A stretch of 64,000 bases of DNA from Ahrensia sp. R2A130 (GTDB lineage Bacteria > Pseudomonadota > Alphaproteobacteria > Rhizobiales > Rhizobiaceae). The position numbers and the translations under genes were made by a program. Positions 9,141-16,850 of the stretch are shown piece by piece. Under the pieces are notes generated by a model. The model saw only the letters and a list, made by a program, of their open reading frames with translations, was not told the DNA's origin and searched no databases. Position 1 is the first letter of the stretch. Each line of letters begins with the position of its first letter. Location of the stretch: contig NZ_AEEB01000003.1 of the NCBI RefSeq assembly GCF_000179775.1, positions 682,001-746,000 on the forward strand. Direction: 5' to 3'.

Positions 9141-10277
9141 ATGGACGTTATCGACGAGGCGTTGGCGGGAGGTCGTGTCACCATCGACCTCGATGCGCTG
9201 AAGGCCAACTACACCCACCTCGCCAAACTTGCCGCCCCCGCAGAATGCGGCGCTGTGGTGAAGGCCAACGGCTACGGCTGCGGCATCGAAGTGGTGGTGC
9301 CCGCACTTTGGGACGCCGGTTGCCGCACGTTCTTCGTCGCCGTATCCAGCGAAGGTCTGCGCGTGATGAAGACTGCGCCCGACGCACGATGTTTCATCCT
9401 CAACGGCCTATTCACCGGCGCTGAAAATGCGCTTGCCGATGCGGGGCTGATCCCATGTCTCGGCTCCGTCACCCAGATCGAAAATTGGGCCGCAACCGCA
9501 AAGCAGCGCGGCACGCCCCTGCCTTGCGCGATCCATATGGACAGCGGCATGAACCGCCTCGGCCTCAGCTACGACGAACTCGCCCGAACCGTCGAACAAC
9601 CGCATTTGATGGACCATCTCGACGTTCAGCTGTTCATGACCCACTACGCCTGCGCCGACGATATCGGCCACCCACAGACAGAGGCCCAACGCGAACGCTT
9701 CCTGCAAGGCGCAGACCTTCTGCCCGGTGTCCCCCGCTCAGCAGCCAACAGCGCTGCCGACCTGCAGGCAACAGATCATACTTTCGACCTCGCCCGTCCT
9801 GGCATCGCGCTTTACGGCGGCGAAGCGTTGAACGATGTCGACAATCCCATGCGCCCCGTCGTCACGCTCGAAGGCCGCGTGGTGCAGACCCGCTGGGTCG
9901 AGCGCGGCGGTGCCGTCGGTTACGGCGCAAGTGAGACCATGACCCGCCGCACCCGCCTCGCTTATGTGTCCACCGGCTACGCCGATGGCTACCACCGCGC
10001 CGCCAGCAATTTCGGTGTGCCCATGCGCTTCGTGGCTCCTGCTGCCGTCACCCATTACAAGGGCCACACGCTGAAAGGCGTCGGCCGCATCTCCATGGAC
10101 CTCGCCGCCTTCGATGTGACCGACATGCCCGATGACGCGATCGGCGAAGGCGACTGGATCGAACTGTTCGGCAACAACGTGCCGGTGGATGATGTTGCCC
10201 GCGCCGCTGGAACCATCGGCTATGAATTGCTCACAGGTCTTGGCGCGAGATACGCCCGGAAGATCATCGGCGGCTGA
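9141..10277 (+). CDS. alr: Alanine racemase
   Basis: PLP enzyme interconverting L- and D-alanine for peptidoglycan; 378 residues. The PLP lysine is K41 in AVVKANGYGCG, and the second catalytic base Tyr is Y260 in AVGYGASETMTRRTR. HMDSGMNRLG (131-140) is the conserved substrate-binding segment. It starts two bases after dnaB and is the last gene before a 0.8-kb non-coding interruption of an otherwise conserved gene order; in related genomes radA commonly follows directly. Cytoplasmic. Confidence 0.97.
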   Translation: MDVIDEALAGGRVTIDLDALKANYTHLAKLAAPAECGAVVKANGYGCGIEVVVPALWDAGCRTFFVAVSSEGLRVMKTAPDARCFILNGLFTGAENALADAGLIPCLGSVTQIENWAATAKQRGTPLPCAIHMDSGMNRLGLSYDELARTVEQPHLMDHLDVQLFMTHYACADDIGHPQTEAQRERFLQGADLLPGVPRSAANSAADLQATDHTFDLARPGIALYGGEALNDVDNPMRPVVTLEGRVVQTRWVERGGAVGYGASETMTRRTRLAYVSTGYADGYHRAASNFGVPMRFVAPAAVTHYKGHTLKGVGRISMDLAAFDVTDMPDDAIGEGDWIELFGNNVPVDDVARAAGTIGYELLTGLGARYARKIIGG

Positions 10278-10390
10278 CGCTTTGCCCGCCACGACGCATG
10301 TGGTATTTCTTTCTTTGAGCGGTCCAGAGTCGGAGTGGGTGGTCACGAGGCCTGCGGGACGTCACGCACCCCACGCTCACCCCCGAGCTG

Positions 10391-10420
10391 GTCATCCTCA
10401 GACACCGACCCAAGGATGAC
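10391..10420. repeat. REP-like palindrome of the GTCATCCT...AGGATGAC type
   Basis: Arms GTCATCCT (10391-10398) and AGGATGAC (10413-10420) are perfectly complementary with a 14-nt middle. The arms and the CGACCCA in the loop resemble the widespread alphaproteobacterial intergenic palindrome whose usual form is GTCATCCTCGGGCTTGACCCGAGGAT. Only one copy was noticed in this window. Confidence 0.6.
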
Positions 10421-10568
10421 GGAGTGTGGGTTGGGTTTGGACACGACTTTACCTCGACCCGCCTTCCAGCGTCCGAGCGATCAGCAGGCGGCGAAGAGCC
10501 GCCCGGCGCTAGTTGTGCCGCGCTCATTCCCATAAATTGGGCAGCGAAGGCCACTTGTGGCCGACAGC

Positions 10569-10663
10569 GTGAGCGCAAAAGGTGTCGCCTATCGCCTTTG
10601 GCGAGCGAAAGCGACCCCGTCAAAAGTGTGAGCCAGCGGAGCAAAGGTGTCTGCCGTTAGCCT
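10569..10663. repeat. Two imperfect direct repeats
   Basis: GTGAGC-GCAAAAGGTGTCGCC-TATCGCCT at about 10570-10598 and GTGAGC-CAGCGGAGCAAAGGTGTCTGCC-GTTAGCCT at about 10628-10663 share the blocks GTGAGC, GCAAAGGTGTC, GCC and CGCCT/AGCCT. They are separated by a GCGAGCGAAAGCGA-rich spacer. The similarity is partial; they may be remnants of a duplicated element. Confidence 0.4.
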
Positions 10664-11020
10664 GTAGTTTCAGGCGAAATATGGCTTACGCCTTCGCCCC
10701 GCTCGATCCTGCTGCGCAGACATCTCTCAGCCTGCAAGTCGGCCCCCATCCGCGATAACGGCTTTCGCCATCAAGTTCTGCATCGACAGAACACACCGTT
10801 ACCGGTGCCGCGACATTACCCTGTAAACCGCCCGAGTGTTGGCGTTTGGCGTGTGGCATCCGACGCTCCGCCCGCTTGCGTCCGTTAAGCGCGCGCGACG
10901 GAAGGATCGTCACCCCACGGTCATCAGGTCGGTCCGGACGACCGGCTCATGCGGGGTGAGATGGGCACGATACAGGACGGGAAATACGCGGGGAAAGATT
11001 TGTGGAAATAAGATCGGCTC

Positions 11021-11049
11021 TTGGCGCAAGGTACTTTATGTTCTATATA
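11021..11049 (+). promoter_or_regulatory. Sigma-70-type promoter of the PPOX-radA unit
   Basis: TTGGCG (11021-11026) and TATATA (11044-11049) are separated by exactly 17 bp, close to housekeeping promoter consensus. They lie 31 bp upstream of the PPOX start at 11080. The -10 element is overlapped by the LexA-type box, the arrangement expected of an SOS-repressed promoter. Confidence 0.6.
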
Positions 11050-11054
11050 TGTTC
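11040..11054 (+). promoter_or_regulatory. Alphaproteobacterial LexA (SOS) box
   Basis: The sequence GTTCTATATATGTTC is an exact match to GTTC-N7-GTTC, the direct-repeat operator established for LexA in Rhizobium, Rhodobacter and other Alphaproteobacteria. It covers the -10 hexamer of the predicted promoter and lies 25 bp before the PPOX start codon. The match is seen; LexA binding is inferred. Confidence 0.65.
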
Positions 11055-11079
11055 TAATTATCACAGAGCACGAAACACT

Positions 11080-11646
11080 ATGCCCACCGCGCAACGCCTC
11101 AACCCGACACTGACCGCCTTCATCGAAAAACAGCCGGTGTTTTTCGTGGCCACCGCCGGGCGCGATGGGCGGGTAAATGTGTCGCCCAAAGGCATGGGCG
11201 GAATGTTGCACGTTGTGGACCGCAACAAGATCGTCTGGCTGAACGTCACTGGCAGCGGCAACGAGACCGCAGCCCATGTGCAGGAAAATGGGCGCATGAC
11301 GCTGATGTTCTGCGCGTTCGAAGGCGACGCCTTGATCTTACGGGTCTATGGTAACGCCAATGTCTTGCACCCCCATGATGCCGGTTGGGATGAAGCCATC
11401 ACGCGATTTCCCGAAACCGCAGGCAACCGCCAGATTTTCAGCCTCGATATCGATCTGGTTCAAACGTCCTGCGGCACGGGGGTCCCGTTGATGGATTTTG
11501 TGAAAAGTCGCGGCGAAGACGAACTCCTTCCCTTTTATGAAGACATGGGCCGTGACGGGGTGCGCGACTACTGGAAGCGCAAAAATCTGGAAACGATAGA
11601 CGGCGAACCCACCGGCCTTCTCCCCTCCACCACTGCAGCAGGCTGA
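11080..11646 (+). CDS. Pyridoxamine 5'-phosphate oxidase-family (flavin-type) protein
   Basis: Cytoplasmic protein of 188 residues with the split-barrel PPOX fold. The region FIEKQPVFFVATAGRDGRVNVSPKG (about 13-37) and IVWLNVTGSGNETAAHVQENGRMTLMFCAF is typical of flavin- or F420-binding members that act on small molecules rather than pyridoxal. The enzyme reaction is unknown. I chose the ATG at 11080 because a LexA box and promoter occupy 11021-11054, making an upstream start in the same frame at 11002 unlikely. radA begins three bases after the stop, so both are probably transcribed together. It appears inserted between alr and radA relative to the common rhizobial order. Confidence 0.85.
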   Translation: MPTAQRLNPTLTAFIEKQPVFFVATAGRDGRVNVSPKGMGGMLHVVDRNKIVWLNVTGSGNETAAHVQENGRMTLMFCAFEGDALILRVYGNANVLHPHDAGWDEAITRFPETAGNRQIFSLDIDLVQTSCGTGVPLMDFVKSRGEDELLPFYEDMGRDGVRDYWKRKNLETIDGEPTGLLPSTTAAG

Positions 11647-11649
11647 ACC

Positions 11650-13062
11650 TTGGCCGCCCCGAAAACCCAATTCGTCTGCTCCGGTTGCGGAGCCGTTTCC
11701 GGCAAATGGTCCGGTCGGTGCGAGGCTTGTGGCGAGTGGAACACGCTGGTGGAGGAAAGCCCGAACACAGGCGTCGCCACCGGACCGGGCAAAGTTCAGC
11801 GCAAGGGACGCATCATCCCACTGGAGCCGCTGGACGGTGATACGAAAGATTCTCCCCGCATAATCTCCAAGGTCGCGGAACTCGACCGTGTCACCGGCGG
11901 CGGTTTTGTGCCGGGCTCTGCCCTGCTGCTTGGCGGCGACCCCGGAATTGGCAAGTCGACACTTCTTATGCAGGCGTCCGCCGCGCTGGCCCGCGCGGGC
12001 AATAACGTCGTTTATGTATCCGGCGAAGAGGCCGTGGCGCAGGTACGGCTGCGGGCGCAGCGGCTAGGCGTTGAAAAGTCACCGGTCCAACTGGTGGCAG
12101 AAACCAATGTCGAAAACATCGTCACCACGCTTCAAGCAACTTTCAAAGGGGACAAGAAACGCCCCGATCTCGTCGTGCTCGACTCCATCCAGACCCTGTG
12201 GAGCGATGCGGTAGAAAGTGCACCCGGCACGGTGAGCCAGGTGCGCGCTTCGGCACAGGCGATGATCCGTTACGCTAAACAGTCCGGCGCCTGCATCGTC
12301 CTCGTCGGTCACGTCACCAAAGAAGGCCAGATCGCCGGCCCCCGCGTGGTGGAACACATGGTTGATGCGGTCCTTTATTTCGAAGGCGAGAACAACCACC
12401 ATTTCCGCATTTTGCGCGCCGTTAAAAACCGCTTCGGCCCGACGGATGAAATCGGCGTTTTCGAAATGTCCGATACGGGGTTGAAGCAGGTCAACAACCC
12501 GTCCGAACTGTTTCTCGGTGAACGCCACAAGGCCGCCCCCGGAGCTGCCGTTTTCGCAGGACTTGAAGGACGTCGACCTGTGTTGGTCGAAATTCAGGCG
12601 CTTGTTGCCGAATCATCATTGGGAACGCCCCGCCGCGCGGTCGTCGGTTGGGAAAGCGCGCGCATGTCTATGATTTTGGCCGTACTCGAAGCCCGCTGCG
12701 GCGTGCGGCTGGGTGGCCACGATGTCTATCTCAATGTCGCAGGCGGCTACCGCATTTCCGAACCGGCGGCTGATCTTGCGGTCGCCGCCGCCCTCGTCTC
12801 GTCGCTGGCGAACAAACCATTGCCGGATAATTGTGTCTATTTCGGCGAGGTCAGCCTGTCCGGCCATCTGCGTCCGGTGTCGCAAGCCTCCGCGCGGTTG
12901 AAAGAGGCAGGCAAATTGGGCTTCGAGCAAGCCACTTTCGCAAAGACATCGGAACTGGCAAAAACACCCGGCATGCGGCTCAACACGCTGGAAAGCCTGT
13001 CCGATCTCGTGGTCGATCTGGTCACACCGGGCGAATTACCGTCGGATAAAAATGATGATTGA
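11650..13062 (+). CDS. radA: DNA repair protein RadA
   Basis: RecA-related branch-migration helicase acting in recombination repair; 470 residues. A four-cysteine zinc finger (C10, C13, C24, C27) opens the protein. Walker A GGDPGIGKST runs to about residue 104, the RadA-specific KNRFG motif is at 259-263, and a C-terminal Lon-protease-like domain (about 290-455) follows. The start is TTG at 11650, giving MAAPKTQFVCSGCG, which matches the usual N-terminus. No in-frame ATG lies before the zinc finger. It follows the PPOX gene by three bases and thus shares the SOS-type promoter. The ribosome binding site is weak. Confidence 0.96.
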   Translation: MAAPKTQFVCSGCGAVSGKWSGRCEACGEWNTLVEESPNTGVATGPGKVQRKGRIIPLEPLDGDTKDSPRIISKVAELDRVTGGGFVPGSALLLGGDPGIGKSTLLMQASAALARAGNNVVYVSGEEAVAQVRLRAQRLGVEKSPVQLVAETNVENIVTTLQATFKGDKKRPDLVVLDSIQTLWSDAVESAPGTVSQVRASAQAMIRYAKQSGACIVLVGHVTKEGQIAGPRVVEHMVDAVLYFEGENNHHFRILRAVKNRFGPTDEIGVFEMSDTGLKQVNNPSELFLGERHKAAPGAAVFAGLEGRRPVLVEIQALVAESSLGTPRRAVVGWESARMSMILAVLEARCGVRLGGHDVYLNVAGGYRISEPAADLAVAAALVSSLANKPLPDNCVYFGEVSLSGHLRPVSQASARLKEAGKLGFEQATFAKTSELAKTPGMRLNTLESLSDLVVDLVTPGELPSDKNDD

Positions 13063-13198
13063 TGGGATGATCCACCGGCAACGCTTGCCCCATGGGCGCA
13101 ATTCCGGCAAAGAGTGGCCGCCTGCACATTAGCGCCCAAAGCCGCGCCACAATGGGCGCCTAAACCCAGCGCCGAACAGCACTCCGAGGCTACGTTAC

Positions 13199-13765
13199 AT
13201 GTCCATCACCCTGCTCGACGGTATTCTCGTCGTCATCATGTTGATTTCAGCACTTCTGGCGATGATCCGCGGCTTTTCCCGCGAAGTCCTGTCTATCGTC
13301 TCCTGGGTTGCAGCTGCTGTTGCCGCCGCATCGTTCTACAAAGCGTTGTCGCCCATGGTCGCCGGTCTGCATGCCTCGCTTCAGGAAGGCTCGCTGGTCA
13401 CGGATGCGATTGCAGCGGCGGCGATTTTCCTCGTCGTTCTCATCATCGTCAGCTATCTCACCATGCTGCTGGCCGACATGATTATCGACAGCCGTGTCGG
13501 TGTTCTGGACCGCACATTGGGCTTCATCTTTGGAGCCGCTCGCGGTGCTTTGCTTGTTATCATCACTCTGATGGGCTTCCTGTGGCTTGCCAATGACAAC
13601 GAGCCGGAATGGGTGGCGCAGGCAAAATCGCGCCCCATGCTGGTATCCATCGGCACCAACATCCGCGATTCACTGCCCGAAAATCTCGAAGACGTTGTGA
13701 AACGCTTCTTTGAAAGCGAAGACGCACCACGCGAAGGTGAACAGGACGCTGAACAGCGCACCTGA
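13199..13765 (+). CDS. cvpA: CvpA family membrane protein
   Basis: Inner-membrane protein of 188 residues with about four helices (residues about 5-25, 30-50, 72-95 and 108-130). The N-terminal LLDGILVVIMLISALLAMIRGFSREVLSI is the CvpA family signature, and the C-terminal third is a soluble charged tail. CvpA was named for colicin V production and is linked to envelope stress tolerance; its chemistry is unknown. It lies directly before purF, an arrangement conserved from E. coli to Rhizobiales. The 136-bp gap after radA shows no clear terminator. Confidence 0.93.
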   Translation: MSITLLDGILVVIMLISALLAMIRGFSREVLSIVSWVAAAVAAASFYKALSPMVAGLHASLQEGSLVTDAIAAAAIFLVVLIIVSYLTMLLADMIIDSRVGVLDRTLGFIFGAARGALLVIITLMGFLWLANDNEPEWVAQAKSRPMLVSIGTNIRDSLPENLEDVVKRFFESEDAPREGEQDAEQRT

Positions 13766-13798
13766 ATGCTAACCGACCTCAAAGCTGGATGACCCACC

Positions 13799-15253
13799 AT
13801 GCAAGACGCCGATAAATTTCACGAAGAATGCGGTGTCTTCGGCATCTACGGACAGGCCGATGCCGCTGCCATGACCGTGCTCGGCCTGCACTCGCTGCAG
13901 CATCGCGGACAGGAAGCGGCGGGCATCGTCGCCTTTGATGGAGCCACCTTCCACGCAGAGCGCCACGTCGGCTTGATTGGCGATACCTTTTCAAAGCAGT
14001 CCGTCATCGACCGCCTTCCGGGCCATGCCGCTATCGGGCACAACCGCTACTCCACCACCGGCGGCGAGGGCATGCGCAATGTACAGCCTTTCTTTGCAGA
14101 TTTTGCAGGCGGCGGTTTTGCGGTAGCGCATAACGGCAACCTGACCAACGCGGCCACCCTGCGCGACGAGTTGCAGCGCCGTGGCGCGATCTTCCAATCG
14201 ACCTCCGACACCGAAGTCATTCTTCACCTCATCGCCACCAGCACCGAACAGCAGTTGGTGCCGAAACTGACGGACGCGGTGAAACAGCTCGAAGGCGCGT
14301 TCTCGCTGGTCGCCCTGTCGGCTAAAAAGCTCATTGGCTGCCGTGATGCACTTGGTGTGCGCCCCCTCGTCTTGGGCGACCTCGATGGCTCCTACGTGCT
14401 GGCGTCGGAAACCTGCGCGCTGGACATCATCGGCGCGCGTTTCGTGCGTGATGTGAAGCCCGGCGAACTGGTGGTGATCGACAAGGACGGCTTGCAAAGC
14501 CACTTCCCGTTCGAAGCTGCCAAGCCGCGCTTTTGCGTGTTCGAATACGTCTATTTCGCCCGGCCGGATTCCACCGTGCAGGGCGAAAATGTCTATGCCG
14601 TGCGCAAGGCCATCGGCGAAGAATTAGCCCGCGAAGCGCCCTGCAATGCTGATATCGTGGTGCCCGTGCCGGACAGCGGCGTGCCCGCAGCCATCGGCTA
14701 CAGTCAGGAAGCCGGACTGCCCTTCGAGCTGGGTATCATCCGCAACCATTATGTCGGGCGCACCTTCATCGCGCCGTCCGACCAGATCCGCCATATGGGC
14801 GTGAAGCTGAAACACAACGCCAACCGCCGCCTGATCGAGGGCAAAAGCGTGGTGCTGGTGGACGACTCCATCGTGCGTGGCACAACAAGCCAGAAAATCG
14901 TTGCCATGGTACGGGATGCCGGTGCCCGCGAAGTGCACATGCGGATCGCTTCGCCCCCCACCGTTTCCGGTTGCTTTTATGGCGTCGATACACCTGAAAA
15001 GCAGAAATTGCTCGCATCCCGCATGAGCATGGAAGAGATGGCCGCCTTCATCAAAGTTGACAGCCTAGCCTTCGTTTCGGTCGATGGCATGTACCGAGCG
15101 GCGGGCGAAGCAGCGCGTGATAACGACCAGCCGCAATTTTGTGACGCCTGTTTCACTGGCGACTACCCGACCTCGCTGACGGACCGCGAAGGCGGGCAAA
15201 ACGTCGGTGGCGATAACGTCCGCCCAATCTCTATGCTGTCTGGCGGAAACTGA
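13799..15253 (+). CDS. purF: Amidophosphoribosyltransferase
   Basis: First committed enzyme of purine synthesis: PRPP plus glutamine give 5-phosphoribosylamine. It has 484 residues. Cys11 in HEECGVFGIYG is the class II glutaminase nucleophile, exposed after removal of a ten-residue propeptide. HNRYSTTGG and the PRPP-binding loop VVLVDDSIVRGTTS (about 349-362) are intact. Cysteines in the C-terminal part (SGCFYGVDTP, FCDACFTGDYP) suit the iron-sulfur form of PurF. An SDR gene starts three bases after the stop. Cytoplasmic. Confidence 0.97.
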   Translation: MQDADKFHEECGVFGIYGQADAAAMTVLGLHSLQHRGQEAAGIVAFDGATFHAERHVGLIGDTFSKQSVIDRLPGHAAIGHNRYSTTGGEGMRNVQPFFADFAGGGFAVAHNGNLTNAATLRDELQRRGAIFQSTSDTEVILHLIATSTEQQLVPKLTDAVKQLEGAFSLVALSAKKLIGCRDALGVRPLVLGDLDGSYVLASETCALDIIGARFVRDVKPGELVVIDKDGLQSHFPFEAAKPRFCVFEYVYFARPDSTVQGENVYAVRKAIGEELAREAPCNADIVVPVPDSGVPAAIGYSQEAGLPFELGIIRNHYVGRTFIAPSDQIRHMGVKLKHNANRRLIEGKSVVLVDDSIVRGTTSQKIVAMVRDAGAREVHMRIASPPTVSGCFYGVDTPEKQKLLASRMSMEEMAAFIKVDSLAFVSVDGMYRAAGEAARDNDQPQFCDACFTGDYPTSLTDREGGQNVGGDNVRPISMLSGGN

Positions 15254-15256
15254 GCC

Positions 15257-15994
15257 ATGAGTGAGAAGCCTCTGGAAGGCCGCGTTGCTCTCGTCACCGG
15301 TGCATCGCGCGGCATTGGTTATGAAGCAGCTCTGGGGTTAGCCCGTGCTGGTGCCCACGTGATCGCCGTTGCACGCACGGTTGGCGGGCTTGAAGATCTC
15401 GACGACGCTATTCGCAAAGACGGCGGAACGGCCACGCTGGTTCCTCTCGATCTGACTGATTTCGACGCTATCGACCGCTTGGGCGGCTCCATCAACGAGC
15501 GTTGGGGCAAGCTCGATATATTGGTCGGCAATGCTGGCGCGTTGGGCGTTCTGACACCCTTGGCGCAAAATAAGCCAGCCGTTTTCGAGCAGGTCTTTGC
15601 GCTTAATGTTACAGCCAATTACAGGCTGATACGCTCGCTTGATCCGCTTTTGCAAAAAAGCGATGCGGGACGGGCAATTTTCCTCACTTCCGGTGCCGCG
15701 CGTAATTCCAAAGCGTTTGTTGGCCCCTACTCCGCGTCTAAAGCCGCGCTAGAAGCATTGGTACGAAGCTATGCGGCGGAAAACCGCCTGAACGCTTTGA
15801 ACACCAACCTTTTGGATCCTGGCCATCTGCGTACAAAGATGCGCGCGCAATACGCACCGGGCGAGGACCCGAAAACCGTGACCGAAGCCTCGGCGATTAT
15901 CCCCGCTGTATTGGAACTGGCATCGGAAGATTGCGACACAAACGGTGGAGTATACAGCTTGTCCAAACAGGGTTTTCTGACGGAAAGCGCCTAA
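15257..15994 (+). CDS. Short-chain dehydrogenase/reductase (SDR)
   Basis: NAD(P)-dependent oxidoreductase of 245 residues. The cofactor motif TGASRGIG is at 14-21, NAG appears at about 95-97, and the catalytic Ser region LTSGAARNSK leads to Y158 and K162 (YSASK). It follows purF by three bases, a pairing common in Rhizobiales, but no purine-related role is established. The substrate is unknown. The gene probably ends the radA-cvpA-purF transcript, as the downstream 268-bp gap is AT-rich and leads to an independent promoter. Confidence 0.9.
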   Translation: MSEKPLEGRVALVTGASRGIGYEAALGLARAGAHVIAVARTVGGLEDLDDAIRKDGGTATLVPLDLTDFDAIDRLGGSINERWGKLDILVGNAGALGVLTPLAQNKPAVFEQVFALNVTANYRLIRSLDPLLQKSDAGRAIFLTSGAARNSKAFVGPYSASKAALEALVRSYAAENRLNALNTNLLDPGHLRTKMRAQYAPGEDPKTVTEASAIIPAVLELASEDCDTNGGVYSLSKQGFLTESA

Positions 15995-16198
15995 GACTCT
16001 AACTTGGGCAAATACGACGTGACCTACCGGTTAATTTGTACAAAGCACCGTTTCCTGCGCTTTTATGAATGACATTTCAAGCACTTGAACAAAAACGTAA
16101 AACCTATTTGGGCATTTTGACGCTTTACTGGTTAAACGACGCTATTCTTGTACCAGTCAGCTGACGGTTAGAGCACTATCGGTCGAGCATATGCTTGC

Positions 16199-16227
16199 TT
16201 GATATATGATTATCGCACATATATAGA
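16199..16227 (+). promoter_or_regulatory. Promoter and PadR-type operator upstream of padR-RND genes
   Basis: A perfect 7-bp inverted repeat, ATATATG (16202-16208) and CATATAT (16218-16224), with a 9-bp spacer resembles the ATGT/ACAT-type dyads bound by PadR regulators. It lies between a -35-like TTGATA (16199-16204) and a -10-like TATAGA (16222-16227), spaced 17 bp, about 36 bp before the padR start. A further palindrome AGCATATGCT sits at 16186-16195. Binding by the adjacent PadR protein would give autorepression; this is inference. Confidence 0.55.
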
Positions 16228-16262
16228 TCCAACATATCATCACGACCCGCTCGCGAGCCCTT

Positions 16263-16838
16263 ATGAACGTCAGAACACTATGCCTCGCCGTTCTTAATTG
16301 CGGAGACGCGACCGGCTATGAAATCCGGAAACTGGTCTCAGAAGGGCATTTCAGCCATTTCGTTGATGCGAGCTTCGGTTCGATTTACCCCACTCTCGGT
16401 CGCCTCCACGATGATGGCCTTGTCACACAGCGCGAAGAACAGCAGGTCGGGAAACCTGCCCGTAAGGTCTACTCCATCAGCGATGGGGGCCGGTTGGAAT
16501 TTCTGGAAAGCCTGAAACAACCCGCCCAGAAAGACATCTTCAAAAGCGGATTTTTGCTCCTCGCAATGTGCGCAGAGTTGATGGATCCGAAAGATATACG
16601 CGTCGCCATAGACCGTCAGATCGAATATTTAGAGAACGAAATCGCCATGATTGACGGCGAAGTCCGCGAGGTTGATATGGCCGGAGCGGATTGGGTCGGC
16701 GACTACGGTCGCACTTGCCTCACAACCGGTCTGGCTTTCATTCGCTCACGACGTGGCGAACTGGAAGCCATCGCCGGAACCAGCCTTCCTGAAAACCAAT
16801 TAGCCGCCTCCTCCCCTGTCCTTGCAGCGGCCGAATAA
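16263..16838 (+). CDS. PadR family transcriptional regulator
   Basis: DNA-binding repressor of 191 residues. The N-terminal winged helix (residues 1-80) shows the PadR signature TGYEIRKLVSEG ... GSIYPTLGRLHDDGLV. The C-terminal half (about 90-150, IEYLENEIAMIDGEV...) is the helical dimerisation domain. PadR proteins often repress efflux pumps until a toxic ligand binds. The gene sits just upstream of an RND adaptor (12 bp) and pump, so it probably controls them and itself through the palindrome at 16202-16224. The inducer is unknown. Confidence 0.93.
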   Translation: MNVRTLCLAVLNCGDATGYEIRKLVSEGHFSHFVDASFGSIYPTLGRLHDDGLVTQREEQQVGKPARKVYSISDGGRLEFLESLKQPAQKDIFKSGFLLLAMCAELMDPKDIRVAIDRQIEYLENEIAMIDGEVREVDMAGADWVGDYGRTCLTTGLAFIRSRRGELEAIAGTSLPENQLAASSPVLAAAE

Positions 16839-16850
16839 GGGAATTTTATC

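Larger units (their letters stand above)
10278..11020. other. Non-coding, structure-rich insertion between alr and the PPOX gene
   Basis: About 740 bp without a convincing gene. It contains the palindromic GTCATCCT element at 10391-10420, a GGCCAC-TT-GTGGCC hairpin (10549-10562), two related stretches (10569-10598 and 10627-10663), and a segment near 10680-10980 that reads on the minus strand as a structured RNA. That segment shows hairpins capped by GNRA-type tetraloops: CACCG-GTAA-CGGTG at about 10796-10809 and GGC-GAAA-GCC at about 10761-10770. The near-palindrome GGTCGGTCCGGACGACC lies at 10927-10943. Short open frames here resemble no protein I know. It could be a decayed mobile element or an unclassified RNA. 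Confidence 0.5.

Noticed and set aside
10686..10913. Minus-strand 75-codon frame in the alr-PPOX gap
   Set aside because: The product has no recognised domain, and the same DNA is better explained as hairpin-rich RNA or decayed DNA.
10680..10980. Group II intron fragment or RNase P RNA
   Set aside because: GNRA hairpins are present, but I could not find a convincing group II domain V, an intron-encoded reverse transcriptase, or the conserved RNase P core. The class is left open.
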